Shown: positions 44,691 through 53,034 of the stretch, in pieces
How positions within the stretch are numbered: the stretch's first letter is position 1
Layout of the letters: every line of letters starts with the position of its first letter
NCBI GenBank assembly: GCA_947258815.1
Contig: CAMYJW010000015.1
Coordinates: forward strand, 62,001 to 126,000
DNA from: an uncultured Sphingomonadaceae bacterium
Lineage (GTDB): Bacteria; Pseudomonadota; Alphaproteobacteria; Sphingomonadales; Sphingomonadaceae
Direction of reading: 5' to 3'
DNA length: 64,000 bases
Translations under genes and position numbers: made by a program
The notes under the pieces: model-generated
The model's input: only the letters and a program-made list of their open reading frames with translations
Databases searched by the model: none
Told to the model about the DNA's origin: nothing

Positions 44691-45286
44691 TGTTTGGCAG
44701 ATTCCGCAAAAAGAAGAAAATTCACGAAAACGTGCAGGTTGAGGATCACGTCAACTTGCAGCGATGCACGTTCCTTGGAACCGCGCAAGTGGGCTATCGC
44801 GCGATCGTGCTTGAAGCTCTGTTGCGAAATGTGCAGGCAGGCCGATACTCCCTGATCGGCCGCAGATCGTCGATCGGCGCCGCGCTGCATGACACCAAAT
44901 GTTTCTCAACCCACCCGCTTGCAGAACACGAAAACTTCGATTGTCACCCGCCCACCATAATCGGCAACGATGCCTGGATTGGCGATAACTCGATTGTGAT
45001 TGCCGGTGCGACGATCGGCGATGGAGCGGTGGTCGGCGGCGGGGCGGTCGTCACCAAGGATGTTGAGCCTTATGCGATTGTGGCCGGGGTGCCGGCCAGA
45101 TTGATACGTTTCCGGTTTGATGACGAGACGATTGCCGATCTGCTCGATCTCAAGTGGTGGGATTATGGCGACAAGGCGATCAATGCGGTGCCCAAGGGCT
45201 CTCATCCGCGCGTATTGATCGAAGAGCTCAGGAAGAACCCGCCTGAAAAGTTCGATCCGCACTACCGACCGTTTGTTGAGTGGTGA
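44690..45286 (+). CDS. hexapeptide-repeat acetyltransferase
   Basis: 198 residues of left-handed beta-helix type: repeated hexads such as IIGNDAWIGDNSIVIAGATI and GDGAVVGGGAVVTKDVEPYA, then the conserved IVAGVPARLIRFRF exit. The catalytic His is probably in FSTHPLAEH. It likely acetylates a cytoplasmic sugar nucleotide or lipid-linked sugar before flipping. The ATG overlaps the flippase stop by one base. Confidence 0.9.
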   Translation: MFGRFRKKKKIHENVQVEDHVNLQRCTFLGTAQVGYRAIVLEALLRNVQAGRYSLIGRRSSIGAALHDTKCFSTHPLAEHENFDCHPPTIIGNDAWIGDNSIVIAGATIGDGAVVGGGAVVTKDVEPYAIVAGVPARLIRFRFDDETIADLLDLKWWDYGDKAINAVPKGSHPRVLIEELRKNPPEKFDPHYRPFVEW

Positions 45287-45313
45287 TCCGCGCGCGATGC
45301 ACGGGGTCTGCCG

Positions 45314-46072
45314 CTAGGCGGACGTGATCGTCCAGATGCGGGAGTCCTGCAGGCCGACGGCCGAAAGAACGCCTGACCGGTAGGCCCCCGTGTCCACCGC
45401 GATGCGGTTGGGCAGGACATTGACTTCGCTGACAGGCGAGTGGCCATGCACGATCCGTGCGCCGTGCCATTTTGTACTTTGGGTAAATTCATCCCGGATC
45501 CACAACATGTCCTCGATTGACTGTTTGCGAAGGGGAACGCCGGGGCGCACACCCGCATGGCAAAACAGGTAATCGCCCGAGGTTGCCGAACAACTGAGCG
45601 ACTGGAGCCATTCGACCACTTCGGCGCCAAGACCTGCTCCCAGCCTTTCTGCGAATTCAAATGAATTCTCGCCAGGGCGCGGCGGTGCAACCCCGAAGCT
45701 TGCGATGGTTTGCAGGCCGCCAAATTCAAGCCACGATTCGACCAGTCCGGGTTTTCCCATCAGGATTTGCAGCAGCAATTCCTCATGATTGCCCAAAAGC
45801 ACTTCAAATGTCTGATTGTTCTGCTCATGCTTCATCAACGTGCGCACAACCTGCCTGACCGCCGGTCCGCGATCGATGAAATCGCCCAGCACGATCAGCC
45901 GCACGCGTGTTGCACCGTTCTGGCGATCGATACTGTCCTGCTCGATCCTGCGCTTCAGCGCGACGTAGGCATCGAGACTGCCGTGAATATCGCCGATCGC
46001 GTAAACACGTTCGTTATTGGCGGTCAGCGTTTCCACACTTCGCCAGGGAAGCCATTTGTTGCGCCGCGCCAC
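45314..46072 (-). CDS. PPP-family metallophosphoesterase
   Basis: 252 residues with all the metal-binding signatures: GDIHG (27-31), GDFIDRG (63-69), GNHE (94-97), and later HAG and HGHSPV. This is the Ser/Thr protein phosphatase/diadenosine-tetraphosphatase fold. Start GTG 46072; no ATG fits. In a locus with a tyrosine autokinase it could be a regulatory phosphatase, but BY-kinases are usually reversed by low-molecular-weight or PHP phosphatases, so that link is weak. It is convergent with the acetyltransferase gene. Confidence 0.88.
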   Translation of the reverse strand: MARRNKWLPWRSVETLTANNERVYAIGDIHGSLDAYVALKRRIEQDSIDRQNGATRVRLIVLGDFIDRGPAVRQVVRTLMKHEQNNQTFEVLLGNHEELLLQILMGKPGLVESWLEFGGLQTIASFGVAPPRPGENSFEFAERLGAGLGAEVVEWLQSLSCSATSGDYLFCHAGVRPGVPLRKQSIEDMLWIRDEFTQSTKWHGARIVHGHSPVSEVNVLPNRIAVDTGAYRSGVLSAVGLQDSRIWTITSA

Positions 46073-46320
46073 TAGCGGTCCATGCGGATCGGGAGGCGCA
46101 AGTCGAATGACCGCAAGACGCGCACGATGCGTTTGTTTCGCGCATGCATTGAAATTGATGCCATGATGTCTTGCCCCCGGATTGACTGTTGCCCGATCAG
46201 TCCGGTTCTAATTTAGGTTTTCTCAGTTGGTTAGCAAGGGGATGGTTATTTTGGGTTTCAAAGTGGGGCAACGCGCCGGGAAGGGCAGGCGCGGGGGCAA
46301 TGTGGCGTCTGGTTGACCGC

Positions 46321-48264
46321 TCAGGGTGCTGGCTTCGCGGGGTTCGGACGTTTCGCCATCGCGCGGTCAATCGCACTTGAAAGTGTGTCCTTGAAGAACC
46401 CCAGAGAGGGCGCCGCCAGATGGTGATGGTCTGAAAAGAGAGATTGACCGTCGCGAATGAACTGGCACTGGCCGTTCGTGCATTGGGCCTCATGCACCCG
46501 CGCAAACGCGATATCCTTGCGATTTGCGAACTGTTCGATGATCGGGCCGACGCGCGTGAGAAAATCGGCTTCCGGTTCGAAAGTGGGACGGCCCAGCGGG
46601 CGATTGAATGCCATGCTGCGGCTGGCGATCGAGGCCACGTCCCAGCCCGGAACGTCTATAGGGCCGATCAGCACCACATGCTTGCCGGCGGCCTGAAGGC
46701 GCCGCACGGTGTCTTCCACGCCGGCAATGATCGCGTCCGTGCCTTTCAGGCCGATGCGCTTGCCGTCCTTGTCAAAAAAGGCGGTGTTGTCGCGGTCCCA
46801 GTCAAGGCCGATAACGATTACGCGTGCGTTCTCAAGCCGGATTGCATCCTCGATATAGCCATCGGCAAGTCTGGCGCAGTTTTGCGACACGTTGACCGTG
46901 GACGAGGGCAGGCAGCGATGCACCAGCGCCATGACGCCGCTGTGCTTGCGCTCGTCAAGATAGTCCATCAGCAGCGGCGCATACATCTGCGCGTGTGAAT
47001 TGCCGATCACCAGGATTTCGGCGCTTTCAACATCATCGTCGGCAAGGCGCAGCGCACACCCGCGCGAATTGCCCAGCGATGTGATGCGGCTCAGCGGGCA
47101 TCTGAATTCGGTTCCGACGACAGAGTTGAGACGGGCGGCCTTATCCGAAAGCCGGTTGGGCAAGCCGCCCGAAGCGATCAGCGCTGCCGACGCCAGTGCG
47201 ATCACGGCAAACGCGGCTGCTGACCAGACCAGCAATCTGCGCACGGGAAAGATCCGGCGCGAACGGAACGGCTCTTCGACATAGCGCCAGGACAGCCAGG
47301 CCATCGCCACCATAAGCCCGAACAGACCCACTTGCTCGATCGGGTAAAGCCCGCGGACCAGATAATACTTGGCCAGCACGATGACAGGCCAGTGCCACAA
47401 GTAGAGCGAATAGGATATCTTCCCGAAAAACACCGGCATTTTCATCGCCAGAAACCGGCCGGGGCCAGCCTGACCGGCCATGATGATCAGACAGGCGCCA
47501 AGCACGACAGCCATCGAAAAATGCACATCCTGCAGGTCCGGCACAGGGCCGAACAACCCTGCGGCTATCAGCGCGATTCCGAGCCAGCCAAGGACGCTGC
47601 GCACGCCATTCGATCCGACCGGCGTGCTGATAAATGCCAGAACCGCGCCCGCCCCCAGTTCCCATGCGCGGGTGGGCAACAGATAAAACGCGGGCGAGGT
47701 ATTGCCCATCTGCACCACGACCAGATTAAGCGCCAGCGAGCCCGCAGTCAGCGCGGCGATCAGATACAGAACCTTGCTTTTTGCGTATCGCGCCACAATC
47801 GCAAGCAGGATCGGGAAGAAGATGTAAAACTGCTCTTCAACGCCGAGCGACCACATGTGGAGCAGCGGTTTTTCGTCGGCCAGCCGCGAGAAATAATCGG
47901 TATCCCGCCAGAAATAGATGTTCGCCACGAACAGGATCGTTGCCAGCGCGCTTTTGCCATAGCCGACCAGATCCAGCGGAAGCAGAACCGCCGTGGCAAA
48001 AGCGGTTGTGACCAGCAGCACCAGAGAAAGCGCGGGAACGATACGCCTGATGCGTTTTTCATAAAAACTTTTCAGCGTGAACGTGCCGCCGAGTTGCTCG
48101 CGCCAGATGATCGAGGTGATCAGGAAGCCTGAAATCACGAAGAACAGATCGACACCCAGAAAGCCTCTTGGAAGAAGGCCCTTATCAAGGTGAAACGCGA
48201 CCACCCCAAGCACCGCGAGTGAGCGCAGGCCGTCTATCTCGGGGCGATAGGAAAGACTAGACAT
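46321..48264 (-). CDS. O-acyltransferase with SGNH domain (OafA/OatA-like)
   Basis: 647 residues. The first ~350 form the acyltransferase_3 membrane domain (YRPEIDGLRSLAVLGVVAFH, GVDLFFVISGFLITSIIW, SLGVEEQFYIFFPILLAIVA); the last ~280 form a periplasmic SGNH hydrolase-like domain with ILVIGNSHAQMYAPLLMDYL and late SDHHHLA. The fused pair passes an acyl group through the membrane and onto a surface glycan. Start ATG 48264, weak ribosome site. It is the second membrane acyltransferase in the locus, so at least two acyl decorations are plausible. Confidence 0.92.
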   Translation of the reverse strand: MSSLSYRPEIDGLRSLAVLGVVAFHLDKGLLPRGFLGVDLFFVISGFLITSIIWREQLGGTFTLKSFYEKRIRRIVPALSLVLLVTTAFATAVLLPLDLVGYGKSALATILFVANIYFWRDTDYFSRLADEKPLLHMWSLGVEEQFYIFFPILLAIVARYAKSKVLYLIAALTAGSLALNLVVVQMGNTSPAFYLLPTRAWELGAGAVLAFISTPVGSNGVRSVLGWLGIALIAAGLFGPVPDLQDVHFSMAVVLGACLIIMAGQAGPGRFLAMKMPVFFGKISYSLYLWHWPVIVLAKYYLVRGLYPIEQVGLFGLMVAMAWLSWRYVEEPFRSRRIFPVRRLLVWSAAAFAVIALASAALIASGGLPNRLSDKAARLNSVVGTEFRCPLSRITSLGNSRGCALRLADDDVESAEILVIGNSHAQMYAPLLMDYLDERKHSGVMALVHRCLPSSTVNVSQNCARLADGYIEDAIRLENARVIVIGLDWDRDNTAFFDKDGKRIGLKGTDAIIAGVEDTVRRLQAAGKHVVLIGPIDVPGWDVASIASRSMAFNRPLGRPTFEPEADFLTRVGPIIEQFANRKDIAFARVHEAQCTNGQCQFIRDGQSLFSDHHHLAAPSLGFFKDTLSSAIDRAMAKRPNPAKPAP

Positions 48265-48499
48265 CCGCACAATGCCGTCTGTTGTGGTGTGCAGACCGCA
48301 AGGTCAGTCTGGCGTAATGCGTGATGTTCAATGGAGTCGAGGGGGGCGCAAACATTGCGGCGATGCACACCTTAGCCGCGCATCGGAAGAGCGTGCGAAT
48401 TGAGGGGAGGGGGCCGGGTCTGTCTCGCATTGTGCGGTGCACCATGAGCGGTGCATGGCGCAACGTCAATGAAATGCGCCGGAAGATCGTGATTTCCGT

Positions 48500-51025
48500 T
48501 CAAAGGAAAAAGTCGGTTGCGGCCAACGCCGTCACGCCCAACAGCTGGAGATGGAAGTCCGCCAGCGAATCTCCATCGACATCGCCGCTCACAATCGCGT
48601 TGCCGCCTGAGATTTCGTAGCGAAGCTGGCCAGCGGCGCCGGAGAAACCGGTTGTTCCGATCCAGCTGAATGGCTCATCCCAGATCGTGTTTGCGTTGGC
48701 ATCAATGTAGCGCATCCAGATCAGTTCACCATCGGCGCTGGAGAAATCGGTGATAACCTCCATTGTGGAACCGTCGCCGAAATCCTGAATGCTGTTGTAA
48801 TGGAAATAGTCCCGGTCGGCGCCGCCGGAAAGCGTGTCTGCCCCAAGTCCGCCGGTCAGATCGTCTTTGTGGGCGTGTGTGGAGATGACATCGTTGCCAT
48901 CCCCGCCGAAAATGTCGTTGGGGCGATCATTGCCGGTGCCGGTCCAGTCTTCGGTTCCGGTGTAGATCAGATTTTCAAGATGATCTCCCAGCGTGAAGTT
49001 CACCGATGCGTAGACCGTATCGTTGCCCTGACTTTTGAGTTCGAGAACAGTATCGCCGGGATCGTCGACATAAAACTTGTCGGTCCCGCGCCCACCGCGC
49101 ATCTCGTCCGCGCCCGCGCCGCCATCAATATGATCGTTTCCTTCGCCACCATTGAGATAATCGTTACCGATCAATCCCAGAAGGGTGTCGTCCCCGTCGA
49201 GCGCAATGATCGCGTTATCGGCGCTGTTGCCGGTCAGGACATTGTCCAGCGCATTGCCTGTGGCGTTCAGTGTGTCTGCGGAGAATGTATAATCGGCCAC
49301 GTCGACTGGCAGCACGTAGTCCAGATGAGCACCGCTTCCGGGCTCGGGATCGGGATCGACAGGATCGGGGTCGACAGGATCGGGGTCGACAGGATCGGGG
49401 TCGACAGGATCGGGATCGACGGGCTCGGGATCGACAGGATCGGGATCGACGGGCTCGGGATCGACAGGATCGGGATCGACGGGCTTGGGATCGACGGGCT
49501 CGGGATCGACGGGTTCGGGATCGACGGGCTCGGGGTCGACAGGATCGGGATCGACGGGATCGGGATCGACAGGATCGGGGTCGACGGGCTCGGGATCAAC
49601 AGGCTCGGGATCGGTCGGGATTACCGGAGCTTCGAGAGAGTAAACGCGCACGTAATCAATTGTCATGTCGCCCGTCAGCCCTGGCGGAGTGCCATCCTTC
49701 ACCGCCAGATCGATCAGCACATACATTGACTCGTGCATGCCCGCCGGGGTCGGTGTGCTGAACACTTCAACGCCATCAAGATACCAGGCCAGTTCGTCAG
49801 GCGTCCACAGCAGCCCCCAGGTGTGGAACCCTTCTGCAATATCCAGATCCCAGACGGTTGCCGCTTCCTTGACGGGATTGTCCCGTGTGCCGCTGTGCAC
49901 CGTGAACGCGGACGTCGGCCCTCCAAGGTTTTCGAGAATATCGATTTCCGGCGGCCATGTGCCGTCGTCACGGGCCAGCCAGAACAGCGGCCAGAGGCCC
50001 GAACCGCTGGGAATGTCAACGCGCGCTTCGAAATATCCATACGTCTGCGAAAACGATTCGCGGCTGGAAAGCAGGCCCGAAACATAGGGCTGATCGTAAA
50101 GCGCTGTTTTCAGCTCTTCGGGTGTGGGCGCGGCGGTTATCGTGACGGTGCTGTCATCGCCAAGCGTAAAAGGGCTGTAATTGATCGGCGTTGATCCGGC
50201 GCCGAGCATGTTGGCATCGACAAAGATCTGTTCTTCGTTCGCCAACTGACGCGATTCAAGCGAATCGCGGGTTTCGCCCCATCCATAATCCGTGCGCCAG
50301 GTGCCGCTTGATGCCGCGCCGGACTCGCCATTCCACAAGCTGAGCGTGTCAAACTCATCCTCAAAAACCAGCGAAAAATTGCTTATATCCAGCCCGAGCT
50401 GAAAGTTCTCTTCAGTGAAGTGCGAAACCTGTTTGTTGAGAAATTTCACGGCGTTGTCTGCATCGAGCTGCAAGACAACATTGTTCGCCGATTGCCGCAT
50501 TGCCGCCTGAATTTGCGCGAACGACGTAAACTGGGTGTATCCGGTCAGGCGGACGAGATCGCCCGTGGTTGGCGCATTGTCGAAATCGGCAATAACGTCA
50601 TAGCCCGAATTTTCCGAAAACTGGAACACATCGCTACCACCAGCGCCGTAGAGCACATCGTCACCGCCCGCCCCATCGATTGTCTGTCCCGCGTTCGAAC
50701 CTTTGATGAAGTTGGTTTTGCTGTTCCCGATCGCGGTATCGGCGTTCCAGACGCCAAGGTTCTCAAGGTTTTCAGCCAGAATGTAATTGTGCGTTATCCA
50801 GACAGTATCAATACCACCGCCCGGTTGCTCTATAATTGTAATGCCGTTCTCAATAAACTCGTATGTATCGTCACCGTCACCACCAACAATCGTGGTGGAG
50901 CCGTTCGGTACCAGATCATCGCTGCCGTTGGTCCCGTTCAGAATCGCACCCACACTTCCGAAAATCTTGTTAGAAGACCAGGTGGTGAACAGTATTTGAT
51001 TTCCGAAGTAATCGTACCAGGCCAT
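48500..51025 (-). CDS. RTX-type secreted GH16 glycanase (ExsH-like)
   Basis: 841 residues with no Sec signal. N-terminal RTX-like repeats (~30-150), GH16 domain (~217-455) with the catalytic E360-I-D-I-L-E365, a DP-rich linker (~460-555) and C-terminal Ca-binding RTX repeats (LNGGEGNDHIDGGAGADEMR) ending in a type I secretion tail. Architecture matches ExsH-type endoglycanases that trim newly made exopolysaccharide outside the cell. It lies upstream of and codirectional with the acyltransferase gene (235 bp gap) and divergent from the phosphatase-like gene. The exporter is not in the window. Confidence 0.92.
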   Translation of the reverse strand: MAWYDYFGNQILFTTWSSNKIFGSVGAILNGTNGSDDLVPNGSTTIVGGDGDDTYEFIENGITIIEQPGGGIDTVWITHNYILAENLENLGVWNADTAIGNSKTNFIKGSNAGQTIDGAGGDDVLYGAGGSDVFQFSENSGYDVIADFDNAPTTGDLVRLTGYTQFTSFAQIQAAMRQSANNVVLQLDADNAVKFLNKQVSHFTEENFQLGLDISNFSLVFEDEFDTLSLWNGESGAASSGTWRTDYGWGETRDSLESRQLANEEQIFVDANMLGAGSTPINYSPFTLGDDSTVTITAAPTPEELKTALYDQPYVSGLLSSRESFSQTYGYFEARVDIPSGSGLWPLFWLARDDGTWPPEIDILENLGGPTSAFTVHSGTRDNPVKEAATVWDLDIAEGFHTWGLLWTPDELAWYLDGVEVFSTPTPAGMHESMYVLIDLAVKDGTPPGLTGDMTIDYVRVYSLEAPVIPTDPEPVDPEPVDPDPVDPDPVDPDPVDPEPVDPEPVDPEPVDPKPVDPDPVDPEPVDPDPVDPEPVDPDPVDPDPVDPDPVDPDPVDPDPEPGSGAHLDYVLPVDVADYTFSADTLNATGNALDNVLTGNSADNAIIALDGDDTLLGLIGNDYLNGGEGNDHIDGGAGADEMRGGRGTDKFYVDDPGDTVLELKSQGNDTVYASVNFTLGDHLENLIYTGTEDWTGTGNDRPNDIFGGDGNDVISTHAHKDDLTGGLGADTLSGGADRDYFHYNSIQDFGDGSTMEVITDFSSADGELIWMRYIDANANTIWDEPFSWIGTTGFSGAAGQLRYEISGGNAIVSGDVDGDSLADFHLQLLGVTALAATDFFL
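49346..49615. repeat. 15-bp coding tandem repeat (VDPDP/VDPEP linker)
   Basis: About 17 copies of a 15-bp unit close to TCGACAGGATCGGGA, encoding VDP(D/E/K)P on the minus strand. Units differ only at a few positions (GACAGGATC versus GACGGGCTC), so copy number probably varies between strains by slippage. Confidence 0.9.
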
Positions 51026-51387
51026 ATTCAGCCCCCTAATGGTCAGGTTACGGTCAGCTTATCGGTCGCATGCGCTATTGTGTGGCAGGCATCACGCAAT
51101 GGTATGCCTCCAGAATTTTGACGATTCTGTTGCAGTGCCGCATGGTATATTAACATTCTATGCAGTTCAACCACATGGCCGTCACGAACTTGCTTGCCAT
51201 TCCGTCTGATGATAATTAGCATTGAAAAATAACGATAAAAAACATTTCGTCTGCAAAATGGGATGCATTTGGCCATATTGCACCAAAATGGGAATTCCTC
51301 TCCAGCTAGGCCTTGTTAACGGACGCGCTTATGATATGCTGCGTTGCAATATTCGTGGATTCCGTTCTGGCATGAAGGTGAAACGCT
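51026..51387. other. divergent AT-rich promoter region
   Basis: 362 bp between the RTX-GH16 gene and the phosphatase-like gene. It is AT-rich around 51220-51250, includes the TGCGTTGCAATAT motif at 51334-51352 and the GAAGGTG ribosome site of the following gene. No gene or RNA was recognised. Confidence 0.45.
51334..51352. promoter_or_regulatory. candidate regulator site ATATGCTGCGTTGCAATAT
   Basis: Matches the reverse strand of the palindrome at 40489-40505 in its right half (GCGTTGCAATAT) with an imperfect left half. It is 35 bp upstream of the phosphatase-like start. Confidence 0.4.
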
Positions 51388-52797
51388 ATGGCCAAGAAGG
51401 TGATTGTTCTCGAGTTTAACGAGCTTGTTCCACATCTGATGGAACGGTTTATATCGGAAGGAAAACTTCCAAACTTCAAGCGGCTGCAAGATGAATCGCT
51501 TCGGGCAGTCACTGATGCAAAAGAAGAGTTTCCCAATCTTGAGCCGTGGATACAGTGGGTTACTGTACATACCGGCCTGACTTATGAAGAGCACAAGGTT
51601 TTCGATCTCGATGACGGACCGAAGCTGAAATTCCCGCGCGTATGGGATCACGTCAGCGATGCCGGAAAGCCGGTGTGGATTTGCGGCAGCATGAATGCGG
51701 CGGTTCAGAATTCAGATATCCGCGGTGCGGTTCTGCCTGACCCTTGGGCGACCGGGATCAAGGCTTATCCCGATGGCTATTTCGAACCGTTTCTCGATCT
51801 CATCCGGCCTTATGTGCAGGAATATACCAGCGGGAAGCCGCCCGTCAGCCCGGCGGCGATCATGCGGTTCGGGCGGTTCATGATGTCGAACGGCCTTTCG
51901 ATCAAAACGGTCACCGATACGATAAGCCAGCTTATCGGTGAGTTGCGCTCTGCATCGAAATGGAAACGCGCGATCATTCTCGACCGCCTGCTTTGGGATG
52001 TTTTTCGTAAAGTTTACAAGGATAAGCAGCCGGTTTTCTCAACATTTTTCCTCAATAGCGTTGCGCACTATCAGCACTATTACTGGAGAAATATGGAGCC
52101 TGATCTGTTCGAAGCGAAATCTTCGGACGCGGATCAGGAGAACTACAAGGACGCGATACTGCTGGGCTATCAGAAGGTCGATGAAATCGTCGGCGAAGTG
52201 CTTGATCTCGTCGATGATGAGACAAGCATCGTTTTCTGCACCGCGCTTAGCCAGCAGCCGATGCTCACGCATGAGGAGACGGGCGGAAAAGTGATGTTCA
52301 AGCCGGTCGATCACAAACGCCTGTTCAGCTTTGCAGGTGTCACTGCCCAGTATGAATTTGCGCCGGTCATGGCCGAGCAGTTCCATCTGATCTTCGCCGG
52401 CGAGGAAGAAGCCGCCGCCGCCGCCGAAAAGATCCGGGCGCTCCGGCTCGATACGGGTGAACCGCTGATGCTGGTGCGGCACAGCGGTGATCGCATATTC
52501 TCTGGCTGTGATTTTGAATCGTGGCCGCCTCCAGGCGCCAGGGTGGTCAGTTCCGCTTCGAACGAAACGATCGCGTTTGAGGACCTTTTCTATCCGCTTG
52601 GCGCTGTCCGTTCGGGCATGCACCATCCCGACGGGATATTGTGGATTCGCACACCCGATGCACGAGCCGGAAAAATGGATCGCAAGGTCGATCTGACTGA
52701 AATCGCGCCAACGCTGCTTCAACTGTGTGACGTGCGAACCGATCATCCGTTCAGCAAGAAACCGTTGGCCGAACTGATGGATCCGGTAACTGCCTGA
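51388..52797 (+). CDS. alkaline-phosphatase-superfamily protein with divergent active site
   Basis: 469 residues resembling type I phosphodiesterases/nucleotide pyrophosphatases: start VIVLEFNELVPHLMERFISE, KLPNFKRLQ, FPNLEPWIQWVTVHTG, and the C-terminal VDLTEIAPTLLQL common to sulfatases and phosphotransferases. Usual ligands look changed: E9/N11 where DG is typical, E52 near the nucleophile Thr/Ser position, SQQPM where SDHGM is typical. It has no signal peptide. A role in phospho-decoration or lipid-carrier turnover of the polysaccharide is possible but unproven. GAAGGTG precedes the ATG. Confidence 0.7.
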   Translation: MAKKVIVLEFNELVPHLMERFISEGKLPNFKRLQDESLRAVTDAKEEFPNLEPWIQWVTVHTGLTYEEHKVFDLDDGPKLKFPRVWDHVSDAGKPVWICGSMNAAVQNSDIRGAVLPDPWATGIKAYPDGYFEPFLDLIRPYVQEYTSGKPPVSPAAIMRFGRFMMSNGLSIKTVTDTISQLIGELRSASKWKRAIILDRLLWDVFRKVYKDKQPVFSTFFLNSVAHYQHYYWRNMEPDLFEAKSSDADQENYKDAILLGYQKVDEIVGEVLDLVDDETSIVFCTALSQQPMLTHEETGGKVMFKPVDHKRLFSFAGVTAQYEFAPVMAEQFHLIFAGEEEAAAAAEKIRALRLDTGEPLMLVRHSGDRIFSGCDFESWPPPGARVVSSASNETIAFEDLFYPLGAVRSGMHHPDGILWIRTPDARAGKMDRKVDLTEIAPTLLQLCDVRTDHPFSKKPLAELMDPVTA

Positions 52798-53034
52798 TCC
52801 GGTTTCGGTCTGGTCTGTTCGATGGATTGCAGTTTTGGCAAAGCAGATTTTGCCCGGAGCGGATACATCGAAAATGCATGGTGATACGCGCAGATACTTT
52901 CGGGGTGGCGATCAGGACCGGACCAATCGCACAGTCCTTGGCGTTTCAAACCGGGCTGAGCCGATGTGCGCGCCCGAAAGAGCGGGGTTGCTGAACGGCA
53001 TCAACGCGGTCTCCAGGGCAGGTGCAGCGCATTC

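Noticed and set aside
49346..49615. Possible CRISPR array
   Set aside because: Units are 15 bp, contiguous, in frame and coding; there are no spacers.
49270..49761. Repetitive plus-strand frame (RDRDRQDRGRQDRG type)
   Set aside because: Antisense reading of the VDPDP linker repeat of the GH16 gene.
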